A stretch of 64,000 bases of DNA from Kosakonia oryzendophytica (GTDB taxonomy: Bacteria; Pseudomonadota; Gammaproteobacteria; Enterobacterales; Enterobacteriaceae): NCBI RefSeq assembly GCF_900094925.1, contig NZ_FMAY01000007.1, forward strand, positions 62,001 to 126,000, read 5' to 3'. Every line of letters begins with the position of its first letter. Position 1 is the stretch's first letter. The position numbers were made by a program, and so were the translations under genes. Below, one piece after another: positions 10,526 to 21,022 of the stretch. Under the pieces are notes generated by a model. That model searched no databases, had not been told where the DNA came from, and saw only the letters and a program-made list of their open reading frames with translations.

Positions 10526-11407
10526 ATGCATGTTTTTCTGACGGGCGCGACCGGTTGGGTAGGCGCAACAGTGGCGGCGGAATTACTGGCCGCAGGGCAC
10601 CAGGTGAGTGGACTGGCCCGGAATCCGGGTAAAGCGCAGGCGTTGCTGAACGCAGGGGGGAAGGCGGTATACGGGACGCTGGACGATCATCAACTGCTGT
10701 TTGATGCCGCAGCAAAGGCGGATGCGGTGATCCACACGGCTTTTAATCATGACTTCTCCCGTTTTGCGGATAACTGCGCGCAGGACCAGCATGCCATTGA
10801 GGTACTGGGTAACGCGTTACTGGGGAGTGAACGCCCGTTGCTGGTCACTTCCGGCTTTGCGAGGCTGGTCCAAGGGCGTCTGGCAACGGAAGACGATAAA
10901 CCGGGCACGGGACCAGAATACCTGCGTCGTTCGGAACAAGCCGCACAGATGCTGGCTGAAAAAGGCGTACGCACCGCCAGCATTCGTCTCGCCCCAACGG
11001 TTCATGGCATTGGCGATCATGGTTTTGTGCCGAACCTGATTGCGCTGGCGAAAAAAACGGGTGTTGCCGCCTGGCCTGGGAACGGGGAAAACCGCTGGGC
11101 AGCAGTTCACCGGCTGGATGCGGCAAAGGTGTACCGGTTGGCGCTGGAAACGGGTGTCACACAGCCGGTTTACCATGCCGTGGCGGAAGAAGGGATCCCG
11201 ATGCGCGACATTGCCATCGCAATAGGCAATATGCTTGGGGTTCCTGCGGAATCACGCGACGCGGAACACTTTGGATGGTTTGCCACCTTTGCTGCTACGG
11301 AAATGGCGGCGTCCAGCGAGCGCACCCGTAAAGTTCTGGGCTGGCAACCAGGGCAGCGTGATTTGCTTACGGATCTTGCAGACGCTGCATATTACGCGAA
11401 TTCCTGA
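10526..11407 (+). CDS. SDR-superfamily NAD(P)-binding oxidoreductase/epimerase-like protein
   Basis: A 293-residue extended/atypical short-chain dehydrogenase. The dinucleotide-binding motif GATGWVG lies at residues 7-13, with DAVIHTAF and LLVTSGFA following the Rossmann pattern, then SIRLAPTVHG and a C-terminal substrate domain. The usual YxxxK catalytic pair is not intact: the equivalent region reads GPEYLRRS, with Ser where Lys is expected, so the chemistry may be altered. It is divergent from the XRE regulator. The substrate is not recognisable. Confidence 0.85.
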   Translation: MHVFLTGATGWVGATVAAELLAAGHQVSGLARNPGKAQALLNAGGKAVYGTLDDHQLLFDAAAKADAVIHTAFNHDFSRFADNCAQDQHAIEVLGNALLGSERPLLVTSGFARLVQGRLATEDDKPGTGPEYLRRSEQAAQMLAEKGVRTASIRLAPTVHGIGDHGFVPNLIALAKKTGVAAWPGNGENRWAAVHRLDAAKVYRLALETGVTQPVYHAVAEEGIPMRDIAIAIGNMLGVPAESRDAEHFGWFATFAATEMAASSERTRKVLGWQPGQRDLLTDLADAAYYANS

Positions 11408-11437
11408 ATCACCCTCGCGCTTTTCCTGTATATTCGG

Positions 11438-11453
11438 CTGGATATCTATCCAG
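11438..11453 (+). promoter_or_regulatory. LexA box of ruvAB
   Basis: CTGGATATCTATCCAG is a near-perfect palindrome identical to my memory of the E. coli ruvA SOS operator (a CTGT-N8-ACAG variant). It extends to GGCTGGATA/TATCCAGCC and is followed by T7, so the same sequence may also form a terminator for the upstream SDR gene. Confidence 0.88.
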
Positions 11454-11506
11454 CCTTTTTTTATGATACAGCATTACAACTTCAGCCCTTAGCGCAGGAG
11501 CGTCAC

Positions 11507-12118
11507 GTGATAGGCAGACTCAGAGGCATTATTGTCGAAAAACAACCCCCGTTAGTGGTGCTGGAAGCAGGAGGGGTGGGGTATGAAGTCCATATGCCAA
11601 TGACCTGTTTTTACGAGCTACCGGATGCCGGTAAAGAGGCCATTGTCTTTACCCATTTCGTGGTGCGTGAAGATGCGCAACTGCTGTTCGGCTTTAACAA
11701 TAAACAGGAACGGACGCTGTTTCGCGAACTGATAAAAACCAACGGCGTCGGGCCGAAACTGGCGCTGGCGATCCTCTCCGGCATGTCGGCGCAGCAGTTT
11801 GTCAATGCGGTCGAGCGTGAAGATCCCGCGGCGCTGATCAAGTTGCCCGGTATTGGCAAGAAAACGGCTGAACGCCTGATTGTAGAGATGAAAGATCGCT
11901 TTAAAGGTCTGCATGGCGACCTGTTCACTCCTGCTGCTGATCTGGTGCTGGCTTCGCCTGCAAGCCCGGTATCGGACGATGCGGAGCAAGAAGCGGTTGC
12001 TGCGCTGGTGGCGCTGGGCTATAAACCACAGGAAGCCAGCCGGATGATCAGCAAAATCGCCCGTCCGGACGTAAACAGTGAAACCCTGATCCGTGAAGCG
12101 CTACGCGCAGCGTTGTGA
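11507..12118 (+). CDS. ruvA: Holliday junction DNA-binding protein RuvA
   Basis: RuvA binds the four-way junction as a tetramer and loads RuvB. The 203-residue protein has an N-terminal OB domain (1-65), two helix-hairpin-helix motifs ([11 protein letters not shown] near 80 and [12 protein letters not shown] near 115) and a C-terminal RuvB-binding domain after an acidic linker. The start is GTG, with GCAGGAG 8 nt upstream. SOS control comes from the LexA box ~55 bp upstream. ruvB follows 8 bp downstream. Confidence 0.97.
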   Translation: MIGRLRGIIVEKQPPLVVLEAGGVGYEVHMPMTCFYELPDAGKEAIVFTHFVVREDAQLLFGFNNKQERTLFRELIKTNGVGPKLALAILSGMSAQQFVNAVEREDPAALIKLPGIGKKTAERLIVEMKDRFKGLHGDLFTPAADLVLASPASPVSDDAEQEAVAALVALGYKPQEASRMISKIARPDVNSETLIREALRAAL

Positions 12119-12123
12119 GGTAG

Positions 12124-13137
<1,014 letters not shown>

Positions 13138-13144
13138 AGCAGAA

Positions 13145-13174
13145 TACCGGGAGCATCTCGCATCGCTCCCGGTA
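13145..13174. terminator. Hairpin between convergent ruvB and znuB
   Basis: TACCGGGAGC and GCTCCCGGTA form a perfect 10-bp stem with a 10-nt loop. There is no strong T-tract, so it may act as an mRNA 3'-end stabiliser or a weak terminator. Confidence 0.5.
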
Positions 13175-13180
13175 CACCAT

Positions 13181-13966
13181 TCAATTGGTGGTTTTCTTGA
13201 ACATGCTGAAGATAAACAGCAGCGCAGCGCACAGCACCACGGACGGACCCGCCGGTGTATCATAAAGCGCGGAGAAGGCCAGCCCTCCTGTCACTGCAAT
13301 CATTCCGATGCCAACAGCCACGCCTGCCATTTGTTCCGGCGTACGGGCAAAACGGCGGGCGGTTGCGGCGGGAATAATCAGCAGCGATGTAATAATCAGC
13401 GCGCCGACAAATTTCATTGCCACACCGATGGTCAGAGCGGTAACCAGCATGAGCAACAGTTTTACGCGTTGCAGTTTTACACCATCGACAAATGCCAGTT
13501 CGGGGCTGATGGTCATCGACAGCAGGTTGCGCCACTGCCAGAGTAAAATTCCCAGAACAATCGCCACGCCCAGTGCGATAGCCAGTAAATCCTCCGGTGT
13601 GACTGCCAGCAGATCACCGAACAGATACGCCATCAGATCAACGCGAATATTTGACATCAGACTGACCACGACCAGACCCAGTGACAGCGCGCTGTGTGCC
13701 ATGATACCGAGGAGTGTGTCGATCGCCAGTTGAGGACGTTTCTCCAGCCAAACCAGACCGGCTGCCAGTAACAGCGTCACGGCGATAACGGCATAAAACG
13801 GATTTACATCGAGCAGAAAACCAAATGCCACTCCCAGCAGGGAGGCGTGTGCCAGCGTATCGCCGAAATAGGACATCCGACGCCAGACGACAAATGATCC
13901 CAGCGGCCCGGCGGCGCAGGCCAGCATAATCCCGGCAAACCAGCCGGGCAGTAATAGTTCAATCAT
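13181..13966 (-). CDS. znuB: Zinc ABC transporter permease ZnuB
   Basis: Inner-membrane permease of the high-affinity zinc importer ZnuABC. The 261-residue protein is highly hydrophobic, with about eight membrane segments and the ABC-3 family features [27 protein letters not shown] near residues 20-46 (key residues G, R, R, D, H). It overlaps znuC by 4 bp, so the two are translationally coupled. Confidence 0.96.
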   Translation of the reverse strand: MIELLLPGWFAGIMLACAAGPLGSFVVWRRMSYFGDTLAHASLLGVAFGFLLDVNPFYAVIAVTLLLAAGLVWLEKRPQLAIDTLLGIMAHSALSLGLVVVSLMSNIRVDLMAYLFGDLLAVTPEDLLAIALGVAIVLGILLWQWRNLLSMTISPELAFVDGVKLQRVKLLLMLVTALTIGVAMKFVGALIITSLLIIPAATARRFARTPEQMAGVAVGIGMIAVTGGLAFSALYDTPAGPSVVLCAALLFIFSMFKKTTN

Positions 13967-14718
13967 GAGCGTCCATTACCTTGGCGCAGTACGATGCGTC
14001 CCTGTAAATCGTGGCGGTGGTTATGATTATGGCGGTAGATGCCGAGTTGTTCTGCACCGCGTTGGCCAAACATGGAGATAAACTCCGGATGCATGGAGAC
14101 AACTTCCGGCGTACCGGAACAACAGATGTGATGATTCAGGCACAGCACTTCATCGGTTTTCGCCATTACCAGATGCAGGTCGTGTGAGACCATAAGTACG
14201 GCACAATCCAGCTCTTTACGAAGCTGGTCGATCAGATCGTACAGCGCGACCTGACCATTGACGTCAACGCCCTGAGTAGGTTCATCGAGCACCAGCAATT
14301 GCGGGCGGTTAAGCAATGCACGTGCAAGCAATACACGCTGAGTTTCCCCGCCGGAAAGTTTTTGCATGGGTGCATCCACCAGATGGGCTGCCTGTACTCG
14401 TTTCAGGGCCGGAATGATCTCGTCTTTGCGCGTGCCTGGACGCAGGCGCAGAAAGCGCCCCACGGTCAGCGGCAGGGTCGTGTCCAGTTGCAATTTTTGT
14501 GGCACATAGCCGATACGCAGGTTGCTGTCGCGTTTGATCATCCCGGCATCCGGTGCTACCAGCCCAAGCACCACACGCACCAGCGTGGATTTGCCCGCGC
14601 CATTCGGACCGAGCAGAGTAAGGATTTTACCGGGGCATAATTTAAGCGAAATGTCAGATAAAACGCGTCGTTGGCCAAACGCGACGGTGACTTTTTCGAG
14701 CGTTACAAGATTCGTCAT
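13963..14718 (-). CDS. znuC: Zinc ABC transporter ATPase ZnuC
   Basis: ATP-binding subunit of ZnuABC. The 251-residue protein has Walker [10 protein letters not shown] near residue 37, signature LSGGETQRV, Walker [13 protein letters not shown] and the switch His in VSHDLH. The C-terminus is His-rich (RHNHNHRHD), a possible zinc-sensing tail. The start MTNLV at 14718 was chosen over a 17-codon upstream extension because it gives the family length and leaves the Zur operator outside the gene. Confidence 0.96.
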   Translation of the reverse strand: MTNLVTLEKVTVAFGQRRVLSDISLKLCPGKILTLLGPNGAGKSTLVRVVLGLVAPDAGMIKRDSNLRIGYVPQKLQLDTTLPLTVGRFLRLRPGTRKDEIIPALKRVQAAHLVDAPMQKLSGGETQRVLLARALLNRPQLLVLDEPTQGVDVNGQVALYDLIDQLRKELDCAVLMVSHDLHLVMAKTDEVLCLNHHICCSGTPEVVSMHPEFISMFGQRGAEQLGIYRHNHNHRHDLQGRIVLRQGNGRS

Positions 14719-14745
14719 AGCATCTAAGGGGTTGCACAAGTTGTC

Positions 14746-14766
14746 GAATGTTATAATATCACATCC
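14746..14766. promoter_or_regulatory. Zur box between znuC and znuA
   Basis: GAATGTTATAATATCACATCC matches the known enterobacterial znu operator (GAAATGTTATAATATCACACTTC-type; 20-base core shown). It sits in the 78-bp divergent gap, so zinc-bound Zur would repress both znuCB and znuA. Confidence 0.85.
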
Positions 14767-14796
14767 CACACACTCATTACGATCAGTAGTCGCATT

Positions 14797-15741
14797 ATGT
14801 TACATAAAAATACGCTTCTTTGCGCAGCGTTATCCGCTGCTCTCCTCGGTGGGGCAGCACAAACTGCTAACGCTGCCGTTGTAACCTCATTAAAGCCGCT
14901 GGGTTTTATTGCGTCGGCCATTGCAGATGGCGTTACCCCGACGGACGTGTTGCTGCCTGATGGTGCTTCTGAGCATGATTATTCACTTCGCCCGTCTGAT
15001 GTAAAACGCTTACAGAACGCGGACTTAGTCTTTTGGGTCGGACCGGATATGGAAGCGTTTATGGCGAAATCCGCGCAGCAAATCCCGGCGGATAAAAGGG
15101 TGACAATGGCGGAACTTGATGGCGTGAAAACGCTGCTCATGAAAGGGGCTGATGACGACGAGCATGATCACGAAGGTCCTTCCCATGAAGAAGAAAAAAG
15201 TGACGAACATCACCATCATGGCGATTACAACATGCATCTGTGGCTCTCGCCAGAGATAGCGCGGCTGTCAGCGGTTGCAATCCACGATAAATTAGTGGAA
15301 GTTATGCCGCAAAGTCGAGCAAAGCTGGACGCCAACCTGCAGGCATTTGAGGCATCATTAGCCCGGGCCGATAAACAGGTCGGAGACGAGCTGGCACCGC
15401 TGAAAGGGAAGGGGTATTTCGTTTTTCATGACGCCTATGGCTACTTTGAAAAACACTACGGGCTGACGCCCCTCGGCCATTTTACCGTCAACCCTGAAAT
15501 TCAACCCGGTGCGCAGCGTTTACATGAAATCAGAACACAGTTGGTTGAGCAAAAAGCAACCTGCGTTTTTGCTGAGCCACAGTTCAGGCCAGCGGTCGTT
15601 GAAGCTGTTGCCAGAGGGACATCCGTTCGAATGGGGACGTTGGATCCACTCGGGATCAGTATCAAGTTAGGTAAAGAGAGCTACCCGCAGTTCCTTGCCC
15701 AATTGTCTAACCAGTATGTGAGCTGCCTGAAAGGAGAATAA
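14797..15741 (+). CDS. znuA: Periplasmic zinc-binding protein ZnuA
   Basis: Substrate-binding component of ZnuABC. The 314-residue precursor has a signal peptide of about 26 residues ([19 protein letters not shown], cleaved near TANA). The cluster A-I fold shows His in [12 protein letters not shown] and HLWLSPE. A charged His/Asp/Glu-rich loop at ~125-148 (DDDEHDHEG...DEHHHHGD) is the typical zinc-scavenging loop. It is divergent from znuC behind the Zur box, with mepM starting 15 bp downstream. Confidence 0.97.
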   Translation: MLHKNTLLCAALSAALLGGAAQTANAAVVTSLKPLGFIASAIADGVTPTDVLLPDGASEHDYSLRPSDVKRLQNADLVFWVGPDMEAFMAKSAQQIPADKRVTMAELDGVKTLLMKGADDDEHDHEGPSHEEEKSDEHHHHGDYNMHLWLSPEIARLSAVAIHDKLVEVMPQSRAKLDANLQAFEASLARADKQVGDELAPLKGKGYFVFHDAYGYFEKHYGLTPLGHFTVNPEIQPGAQRLHEIRTQLVEQKATCVFAEPQFRPAVVEAVARGTSVRMGTLDPLGISIKLGKESYPQFLAQLSNQYVSCLKGE

Positions 15742-15756
15742 CGAGGAAGTGAATAC

Positions 15757-17088
15757 GTGCAACAGATAGCCCGCTCTGTCGCCCTGGCATTTAACAGTTT
15801 ACCGCGGCCCCATCGCGTCATGCTGGGGTCGCTTACCGTTCTCACTCTTACGGTCGCCGTCTGGCGGCCTTATGTGTATCACCCGGAATCGACTTCCGCG
15901 CCGATCGTCAAAACCATCGAACTCAAAAAGAACGAAATCCGTTCTTTACTGCCTGAAGCCAGCGAACCTATTGATCAGACCCTGCCTGACGAAGTGGAAG
16001 ATATCCCGCAGGATGACCTGGATGACAAAACCGCCAGCGAAGCGGGCGTACATGAATATGTGGTTTCTACAGGCGATACCCTGAGCAGCATCCTCAATCA
16101 ATACGGCATCGATATGGGCGATATCAGTCAGCTCGCCGATGCAGATAAAGAGTTGCGCAACCTTAAAATTGGTCAGCAGCTTTCCTGGACATTAACCGCG
16201 GATGGCGATCTGCAACGCCTGACCTGGGAGATGTCCCGTCGTGAAACCCGCACTTATGATCGTACCGAAAGCGGTGCGTTCAAAATGAGCAGTGAGCTGC
16301 AACAGGGCGACTGGGTGAACACTGCCATGAAAGGCACCGTTGGCGGGAGTTTTGTTGGCAGCGCACGCGAGGCCGGGCTGACTAATAGCGAAATTAGCTC
16401 AGTAATCAAAGCGATGCAGTGGCAAATGGATTTCCGCAAGCTGAAAAAAGGGGATGAGTTCTCTGTGCTGATGTCCCGTGAGATGCTGGAGGGTAAGCAG
16501 GAGCAGAGTCAGCTTCTGGGAGTGCGTTTGCGCTCAGACGGTAAGGATTATTATGCCATTCGGGCCGAAGACGGTAAGTTTTACGACCGCAACGGCACCG
16601 GGCTGGCGAAAGGTTTCATGCGCTTCCCGACGTCAAAACAGTTCCGGGTGTCGTCGAATTTTAACCCGCGCCGTCTGAATCCGGTGACCGGTCGCGTTGC
16701 ACCACATAAAGGTGTCGATTTTGCCATGCCACAGGGGACGCCAGTGCTTTCTGTGGGTGACGGTGAAGTGGTTGTGGCGAAGCGTAGCGGCGCGGCAGGC
16801 TATTATGTCGCTATCCGTCATGGTCGCACCTACACCACACGTTATATGCACCTGCGTAAATTGCTGGTGAAAGAGGGGCAGAAAGTGAAACGTGGCGATC
16901 GCATTGCACTCTCTGGTAACACCGGGCGCTCTACAGGGCCGCATCTGCATTATGAAGTGTGGATCAACCAACAGGCGGTGAACCCGTTAACGGCGAAGTT
17001 GCCAAGAACGGAAGGGCTGACAGGGTCGGATCGTAAAGATTACCTGGCCCAGGTGAAAGAGGTCGTACCGCAGCTCACTCTCGACTGA
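15757..17088 (+). CDS. mepM: Murein DD-endopeptidase MepM
   Basis: M23 zinc metallopeptidase that cleaves D-Ala-mDAP crosslinks to let peptidoglycan expand. The 443-residue protein has an N-terminal membrane anchor (residues ~20-40), an acidic linker, an OapA/LysM-like segment (HEYVVSTGDTLSSILNQYG near 100-118) and a C-terminal LytM domain with HKGVDFAMPQGTPV and HLHYEVWIN providing metal ligands. The GTG start gives MQQIARSVAL. It follows znuA by 15 bp and may be co-transcribed from the zinc-controlled promoter. Confidence 0.96.
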   Translation: MQQIARSVALAFNSLPRPHRVMLGSLTVLTLTVAVWRPYVYHPESTSAPIVKTIELKKNEIRSLLPEASEPIDQTLPDEVEDIPQDDLDDKTASEAGVHEYVVSTGDTLSSILNQYGIDMGDISQLADADKELRNLKIGQQLSWTLTADGDLQRLTWEMSRRETRTYDRTESGAFKMSSELQQGDWVNTAMKGTVGGSFVGSAREAGLTNSEISSVIKAMQWQMDFRKLKKGDEFSVLMSREMLEGKQEQSQLLGVRLRSDGKDYYAIRAEDGKFYDRNGTGLAKGFMRFPTSKQFRVSSNFNPRRLNPVTGRVAPHKGVDFAMPQGTPVLSVGDGEVVVAKRSGAAGYYVAIRHGRTYTTRYMHLRKLLVKEGQKVKRGDRIALSGNTGRSTGPHLHYEVWINQQAVNPLTAKLPRTEGLTGSDRKDYLAQVKEVVPQLTLD

Positions 17089-17110
17089 TTCGTTTAAGAA
17101 ATGTGCGTAT

Positions 17111-17144
17111 AAAGCCGATGCCTTAGCCGCGTCGGCTTTTTCTT
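17111..17144 (+). terminator. Terminator after mepM
   Basis: AAAGCCGA and TCGGCTTT form an 8-bp stem around a 13-nt loop with inner GC pairs, followed by a T-rich tract. Confidence 0.85.
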
Positions 17145-17218
17145 TTGTGTGAAAGATAACGGCTCGCTACACTATCAGATTATCTTTTCTGACTTGATGT
17201 CTGGCCTGCGGAAGATGC

Positions 17219-18190
17219 ATGGAAACGAAAAAAAATAACAGTGAATACATTCCGGAGTTCGAACCTGAATTCCGTCACCCGCGTAACTGGGGCGCGTGGT
17301 TGGGCGTGTTGGCCTTTGCTGGCGTGGCGATGCTCCCCCCCTCAGTGCGCGATCCGTTGCTGGGTAAGCTGGGGCGCCTGGCGGGGAAATTCGGTAAAAG
17401 CGCGCGTCGTCGTGCACAAATCAATTTGTTTTACTGCTTTCCGGAAAAAAGCGAAGCCGAAAGGGAAGCAATCATCGATGAGATGTTCGCTACCGCGCCG
17501 CAGGCAATGGTACTGATGGCCGAGCTGGCGATTCGTGGCCCGGAAAAAATCTTGCCGCGTGTGGAGTGGCAGGGAAATGAGATCATTGATGAGTTGCGTC
17601 GCAACGGTGAAAATGTGATTTTCCTGGTTCCGCATGGCTGGGGTGTGGATATTCCTGCAATGCTTCTGGCATCACAGGGGCAGAAAATGGCGGCGATGTT
17701 CCACAACCAGGGAAATAAAGTGTATGACTACGTGTGGAACACGGTGCGTCGTCGTTTTGGTGGGCGTTTACACGCACGTAATGACGGCATCAAACCTTTT
17801 ATCCAGTCCGTGCGCCAGGGGTACTGGGGCTACTATCTTCCGGACCAGGATCACGGCCCGGAACAGAGTGAGTTTGTCGATTTCTTTGCCACCTATAAAG
17901 CAACGCTGCCGGCGATTGGCCGCCTGATGAAAGTCTGCCGTGCACGCGTGGTACCCCTTTTCCCGGTGTATGATGCCAGCACGCATCGGCTGATTGTGCA
18001 GGTGCGCCCGCCGATGGACGATCTACTGACCGCGGACGATAACACGATTGCGCGCCGGATGAATGAAGAGGTGGAGGTGTTTGTTGGCCCGCATCCGGAA
18101 CAATACACTTGGATCCTGAAATTGCTCAAAACGCGCAAACCCGGAGAAACCGAGCCGTACAGGCGCGACGAGCTGTATCCAAAAAAATAA
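17219..18190 (+). CDS. lpxM: Lipid A biosynthesis myristoyltransferase
   Basis: Late acyltransferase that adds the myristoyl group to Kdo2-lipid A at the inner membrane. The 323-residue protein has a hydrophobic N-terminal anchor (residues ~22-42) and the HX4D catalytic motif in [10 protein letters not shown] near residues 139-144, plus [19 protein letters not shown]. It has its own promoter region after the mepM terminator. Confidence 0.96.
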   Translation: METKKNNSEYIPEFEPEFRHPRNWGAWLGVLAFAGVAMLPPSVRDPLLGKLGRLAGKFGKSARRRAQINLFYCFPEKSEAEREAIIDEMFATAPQAMVLMAELAIRGPEKILPRVEWQGNEIIDELRRNGENVIFLVPHGWGVDIPAMLLASQGQKMAAMFHNQGNKVYDYVWNTVRRRFGGRLHARNDGIKPFIQSVRQGYWGYYLPDQDHGPEQSEFVDFFATYKATLPAIGRLMKVCRARVVPLFPVYDASTHRLIVQVRPPMDDLLTADDNTIARRMNEEVEVFVGPHPEQYTWILKLLKTRKPGETEPYRRDELYPKK

Positions 18191-18196
18191 CGCATA

Positions 18197-18227
18197 AAAA
18201 AGGCCTCCTGAACAGGGAGGCCTTTTG
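18197..18227. terminator. Bidirectional terminator lpxM / pykA
   Basis: A-rich flank, GGCCTCC (18202-18208) pairing with GGAGGCC (18216-18222), then T4; A/T tracts lie on both sides between the convergent genes. Confidence 0.9.
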
Positions 18228-18242
18228 CATTCTACACAGTCA

Positions 18243-19685
18243 TTATTCGACGGTCAGAATACGCGTGGTGTTGGTGGTGCCGATGGTGCCCATCACGTCG
18301 CCCTGAGTCACAATGACCAGGTCGCCGGAGAGCAGATAGCCTTTATCACGCAGCAGGATAACTGCATCATTGGCTGCGGCAACGCCATCGGTATAGCTAT
18401 CGAAATAGACCGGCGTAACACCACGGTACAACGCGGTCAGGTTCAGTGTGCGCTCATGTCGGGAGAGGGCAAAAATCGGCAGACCCGAACTGATACGTGA
18501 CGTCATCAGCGCCGTACGCCCTGATTCAGTCATGGTGATGATAGCGGTTACACCCTTCAGGTGGTTCGCGGCATACATCGCCGACATCGCGATGGCCTCT
18601 TCCACGTTGTCAAACTGAATATCCAGTCGGTGTTTGGAGACGTTGATGCTGGGGATCTTCTCGGCGCCCAGACAAACGCGCGCCATCGCAGCAACGGTTT
18701 CAGAAGGATACTGACCAGCGGCGGTTTCCGCAGACAACATGACTGCATCGGTGCCGTCCAGGACGGCGTTAGCGACGTCCATCACTTCTGCGCGGGTTGG
18801 CATCGGGTTGGTGATCATTGATTCCATCATCTGGGTTGCGGTGATCACCGCGCGGTTTAGCTGACGGGCGCGGCGGATAAGCGCTTTCTGGATACCCACC
18901 AGCTCCGGGTCGCCAATCTCAACGCCGAGGTCGCCACGGGCAACCATCACTACATCGGACGCGAGGATCACATCATCCATCGCTTCCTGATTGCAAACGG
19001 CTTCCGCACGCTCAACTTTTGCCACGATTTTTGCGTCACAGCCTGCGTCGCGCGCAAGTCGGCGCGCATAGTTCAGATCTTCGCCGCAGCGCGGGAAGGA
19101 GACAGCCAGGTAATCAACGCCAATCATTGCAGCGGTAACGATATCCGCTTTGTCTTTATCCGTCAGCGCTTCTGCAGACAGACCACCACCGAGTTTGTTG
19201 ATGCCTTTATTGTTGGACAACGGGCCGCCGACGGTGACTTCGGTGAACACTTTCATGCCCTGAACTTCCAGCACTTTTAGCTGTACGCGACCATCATCCA
19301 GCAGCAGGATATCGCCGGGAACGACATCAGCCGGCAGACCTTTATAGTCGATGCCGACCTTTTCTTTGTCGCCTTCGCCTTTACCCAGGTTGGCGTCAAG
19401 CAGGAATTTATCACCGATGTTCAGGAAGACTTTGCCTTCCTTAAAGGTGGAAACGCGAATTTTTGGCCCTTGTAAGTCGCCGAGGATAGCAACATGACGT
19501 CCCAGTTTTGCCGCAATCTCACGTACCTTGTCGGCACGTAATTTATGATCTTCCGGTGTTCCGTGTGAGAAGTTCATCCGCACCACGTTAGCGCCGGCAG
19601 CAATAACTTTCTCAAGGTTGTTATCGCGATCGGTTGCCGGACCTAAGGTGGTAACGATTTTGGTTCTGCGAAGCCTTCTGGACAT
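18243..19685 (-). CDS. pykA: Pyruvate kinase II
   Basis: Converts phosphoenolpyruvate and ADP to pyruvate and ATP. The 480-residue protein shows the N-terminal [13 protein letters not shown], the active-site segment [10 protein letters not shown] near residue 240-250 and the signature [14 protein letters not shown], plus the regulatory C-terminal domain of the AMP-activated type II isozyme. The start MSRRLRRTK was chosen over an 8-residue upstream extension because it matches the family. hexR lies 126 bp upstream on the same strand. Confidence 0.98.
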   Translation of the reverse strand: MSRRLRRTKIVTTLGPATDRDNNLEKVIAAGANVVRMNFSHGTPEDHKLRADKVREIAAKLGRHVAILGDLQGPKIRVSTFKEGKVFLNIGDKFLLDANLGKGEGDKEKVGIDYKGLPADVVPGDILLLDDGRVQLKVLEVQGMKVFTEVTVGGPLSNNKGINKLGGGLSAEALTDKDKADIVTAAMIGVDYLAVSFPRCGEDLNYARRLARDAGCDAKIVAKVERAEAVCNQEAMDDVILASDVVMVARGDLGVEIGDPELVGIQKALIRRARQLNRAVITATQMMESMITNPMPTRAEVMDVANAVLDGTDAVMLSAETAAGQYPSETVAAMARVCLGAEKIPSINVSKHRLDIQFDNVEEAIAMSAMYAANHLKGVTAIITMTESGRTALMTSRISSGLPIFALSRHERTLNLTALYRGVTPVYFDSYTDGVAAANDAVILLRDKGYLLSGDLVIVTQGDVMGTIGTTNTTRILTVE

Positions 19686-19811
19686 GTAATACTCCGTTGA
19701 CTGAAACAACTTGGTGTTGCGTGAACATGAATTCGGTCATGTATCGCCCTGCTGTGAAGAGCAATTTGTCTGGCCGAACAGCGTAAGAGGTTACCGCTTT
19801 ATTATTAACTA

Positions 19812-20681
19812 TTAATGGTTATCGCTTTTGACAAGCAGCTCCTTATCAAAGCGCGATTCTTTCAGTGCTTCTTTGACTCGCTTCAAGTTATCCCTGAATT
19901 TTGCTCCTCTGCGCAACGTGAACCCGGTTGCCAGTACGTCGATAACCGTCAGTTGCGCAAGGCGGGAAACCATGGGCATGTAAATGTCGGTATCTTCCGG
20001 AACATCCAGCGTGATCGCAAGCGTCGCTTCGCGCGCAAGCGGGGTACCTGCGGAGGTTAGCGCAATCACCATGGCGTCGTTTTCACGCGCCAGTTGCGCA
20101 AGTTCAACCAGATTTTTGGTTCGCCCGGTATGCGAAATCAGCACGACTACGTCATCGTCGCTACAATTCATACAACTCATGCGTTGCAGGACAATGTCGT
20201 CGGAATAGACCACCGGAACATTAAAACGGAAAAATTTATTCATGGCATCGTGCGCCACGGCGGCGGACGAGCCAAGACCGAAGAAGGCAATTTTTTTCGC
20301 CTGGGTCAGTAAATCCACCGCGCGGTTTACCGACGCCATATCCAGCGACTGACGCACATGATCGAGACTGGCCATCGCCGATTCGAAGATTTTGCCGGTG
20401 TAGGCTTCGACACTGTCATCTTCATCGACATTGCGATTAACATAAGGCGTGCCGTTGGCAAGACTTTGCGCCAGATGCAGTTTAAAATCAGGGAAACCGC
20501 GCGTATCGAGGCTGCGGCAGAAACGGTTCACCGTCGGTTCGCTGACCCCCGCTTCTTGCGCAAGCGCGGCGATACTGGAGTGAATGGCCTGCTCCGGCGT
20601 TGCGAGGATCACTTCCGCCACTTTACGTTCGGATTTGCTAAGGTTTTCCAGTCGCGACTGGATTTTTTCCAGCATATTCAT
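19812..20681 (-). CDS. hexR: RpiR-family regulator HexR
   Basis: Transcription factor that represses central-carbon genes such as zwf and is released by 2-keto-3-deoxy-6-phosphogluconate (KDPG). The 289-residue protein has an N-terminal helix-turn-helix (SIAALAQEAGVSEPTVNRFCR near 32-52; key residues E, T, R) and a SIS sugar-phosphate domain (IAFFGLGSSAAVAHD and VVLISHTGRTKN). An alternative upstream ATG exists at 20699. The gene is divergent from zwf, whose promoter carries its operator. Confidence 0.95.
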   Translation of the reverse strand: MNMLEKIQSRLENLSKSERKVAEVILATPEQAIHSSIAALAQEAGVSEPTVNRFCRSLDTRGFPDFKLHLAQSLANGTPYVNRNVDEDDSVEAYTGKIFESAMASLDHVRQSLDMASVNRAVDLLTQAKKIAFFGLGSSAAVAHDAMNKFFRFNVPVVYSDDIVLQRMSCMNCSDDDVVVLISHTGRTKNLVELAQLARENDAMVIALTSAGTPLAREATLAITLDVPEDTDIYMPMVSRLAQLTVIDVLATGFTLRRGAKFRDNLKRVKEALKESRFDKELLVKSDNH

Positions 20682-21022
20682 GGGTGATAAAGCGCTCATG
20701 GTAAAACGATTCCACAAAGGGGAAATCGTGATGCGATTGAATTTGATATTACCCCTGCGCGTCGCAGAAAAGTAAGCGGTTGTGAAAAACGATGTTGTTT
20801 TTTTTCATTACTTGATCAACGTCGGATTTTATTGGCTGCGTCCTGGGCAAACATCCAGCATTTTCAGGGCGAAAAAACGTATTTTTCGTCACAACAAAAT
20901 AACGCACTTCCTGACAAGGCTTAACAGTTTCGGGAATGACGTAAAAGCAGTACATTGTACTGTAATAAAATTACAACTAAGACCTGGCTAGAGTACCAGG
21001 ATAGCCAACTGAGGAGAATGAC
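20682..21022. promoter_or_regulatory. hexR-zwf divergent control region
   Basis: A 341-bp AT-rich gap holding both promoters. The HexR operator is near the zwf side, 47 bp from its start codon. I saw no small gene in it. SoxS/MarA-type control is known for E. coli zwf, but I could not place a convincing box. Confidence 0.7.
20961..20975. promoter_or_regulatory. HexR operator at zwf
   Basis: TGTAATAAAATTACA matches the palindromic HexR consensus (TGTAATwwwATTACA). It lies 47 bp upstream of the zwf start, positioned to repress when KDPG is low. Confidence 0.85.
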
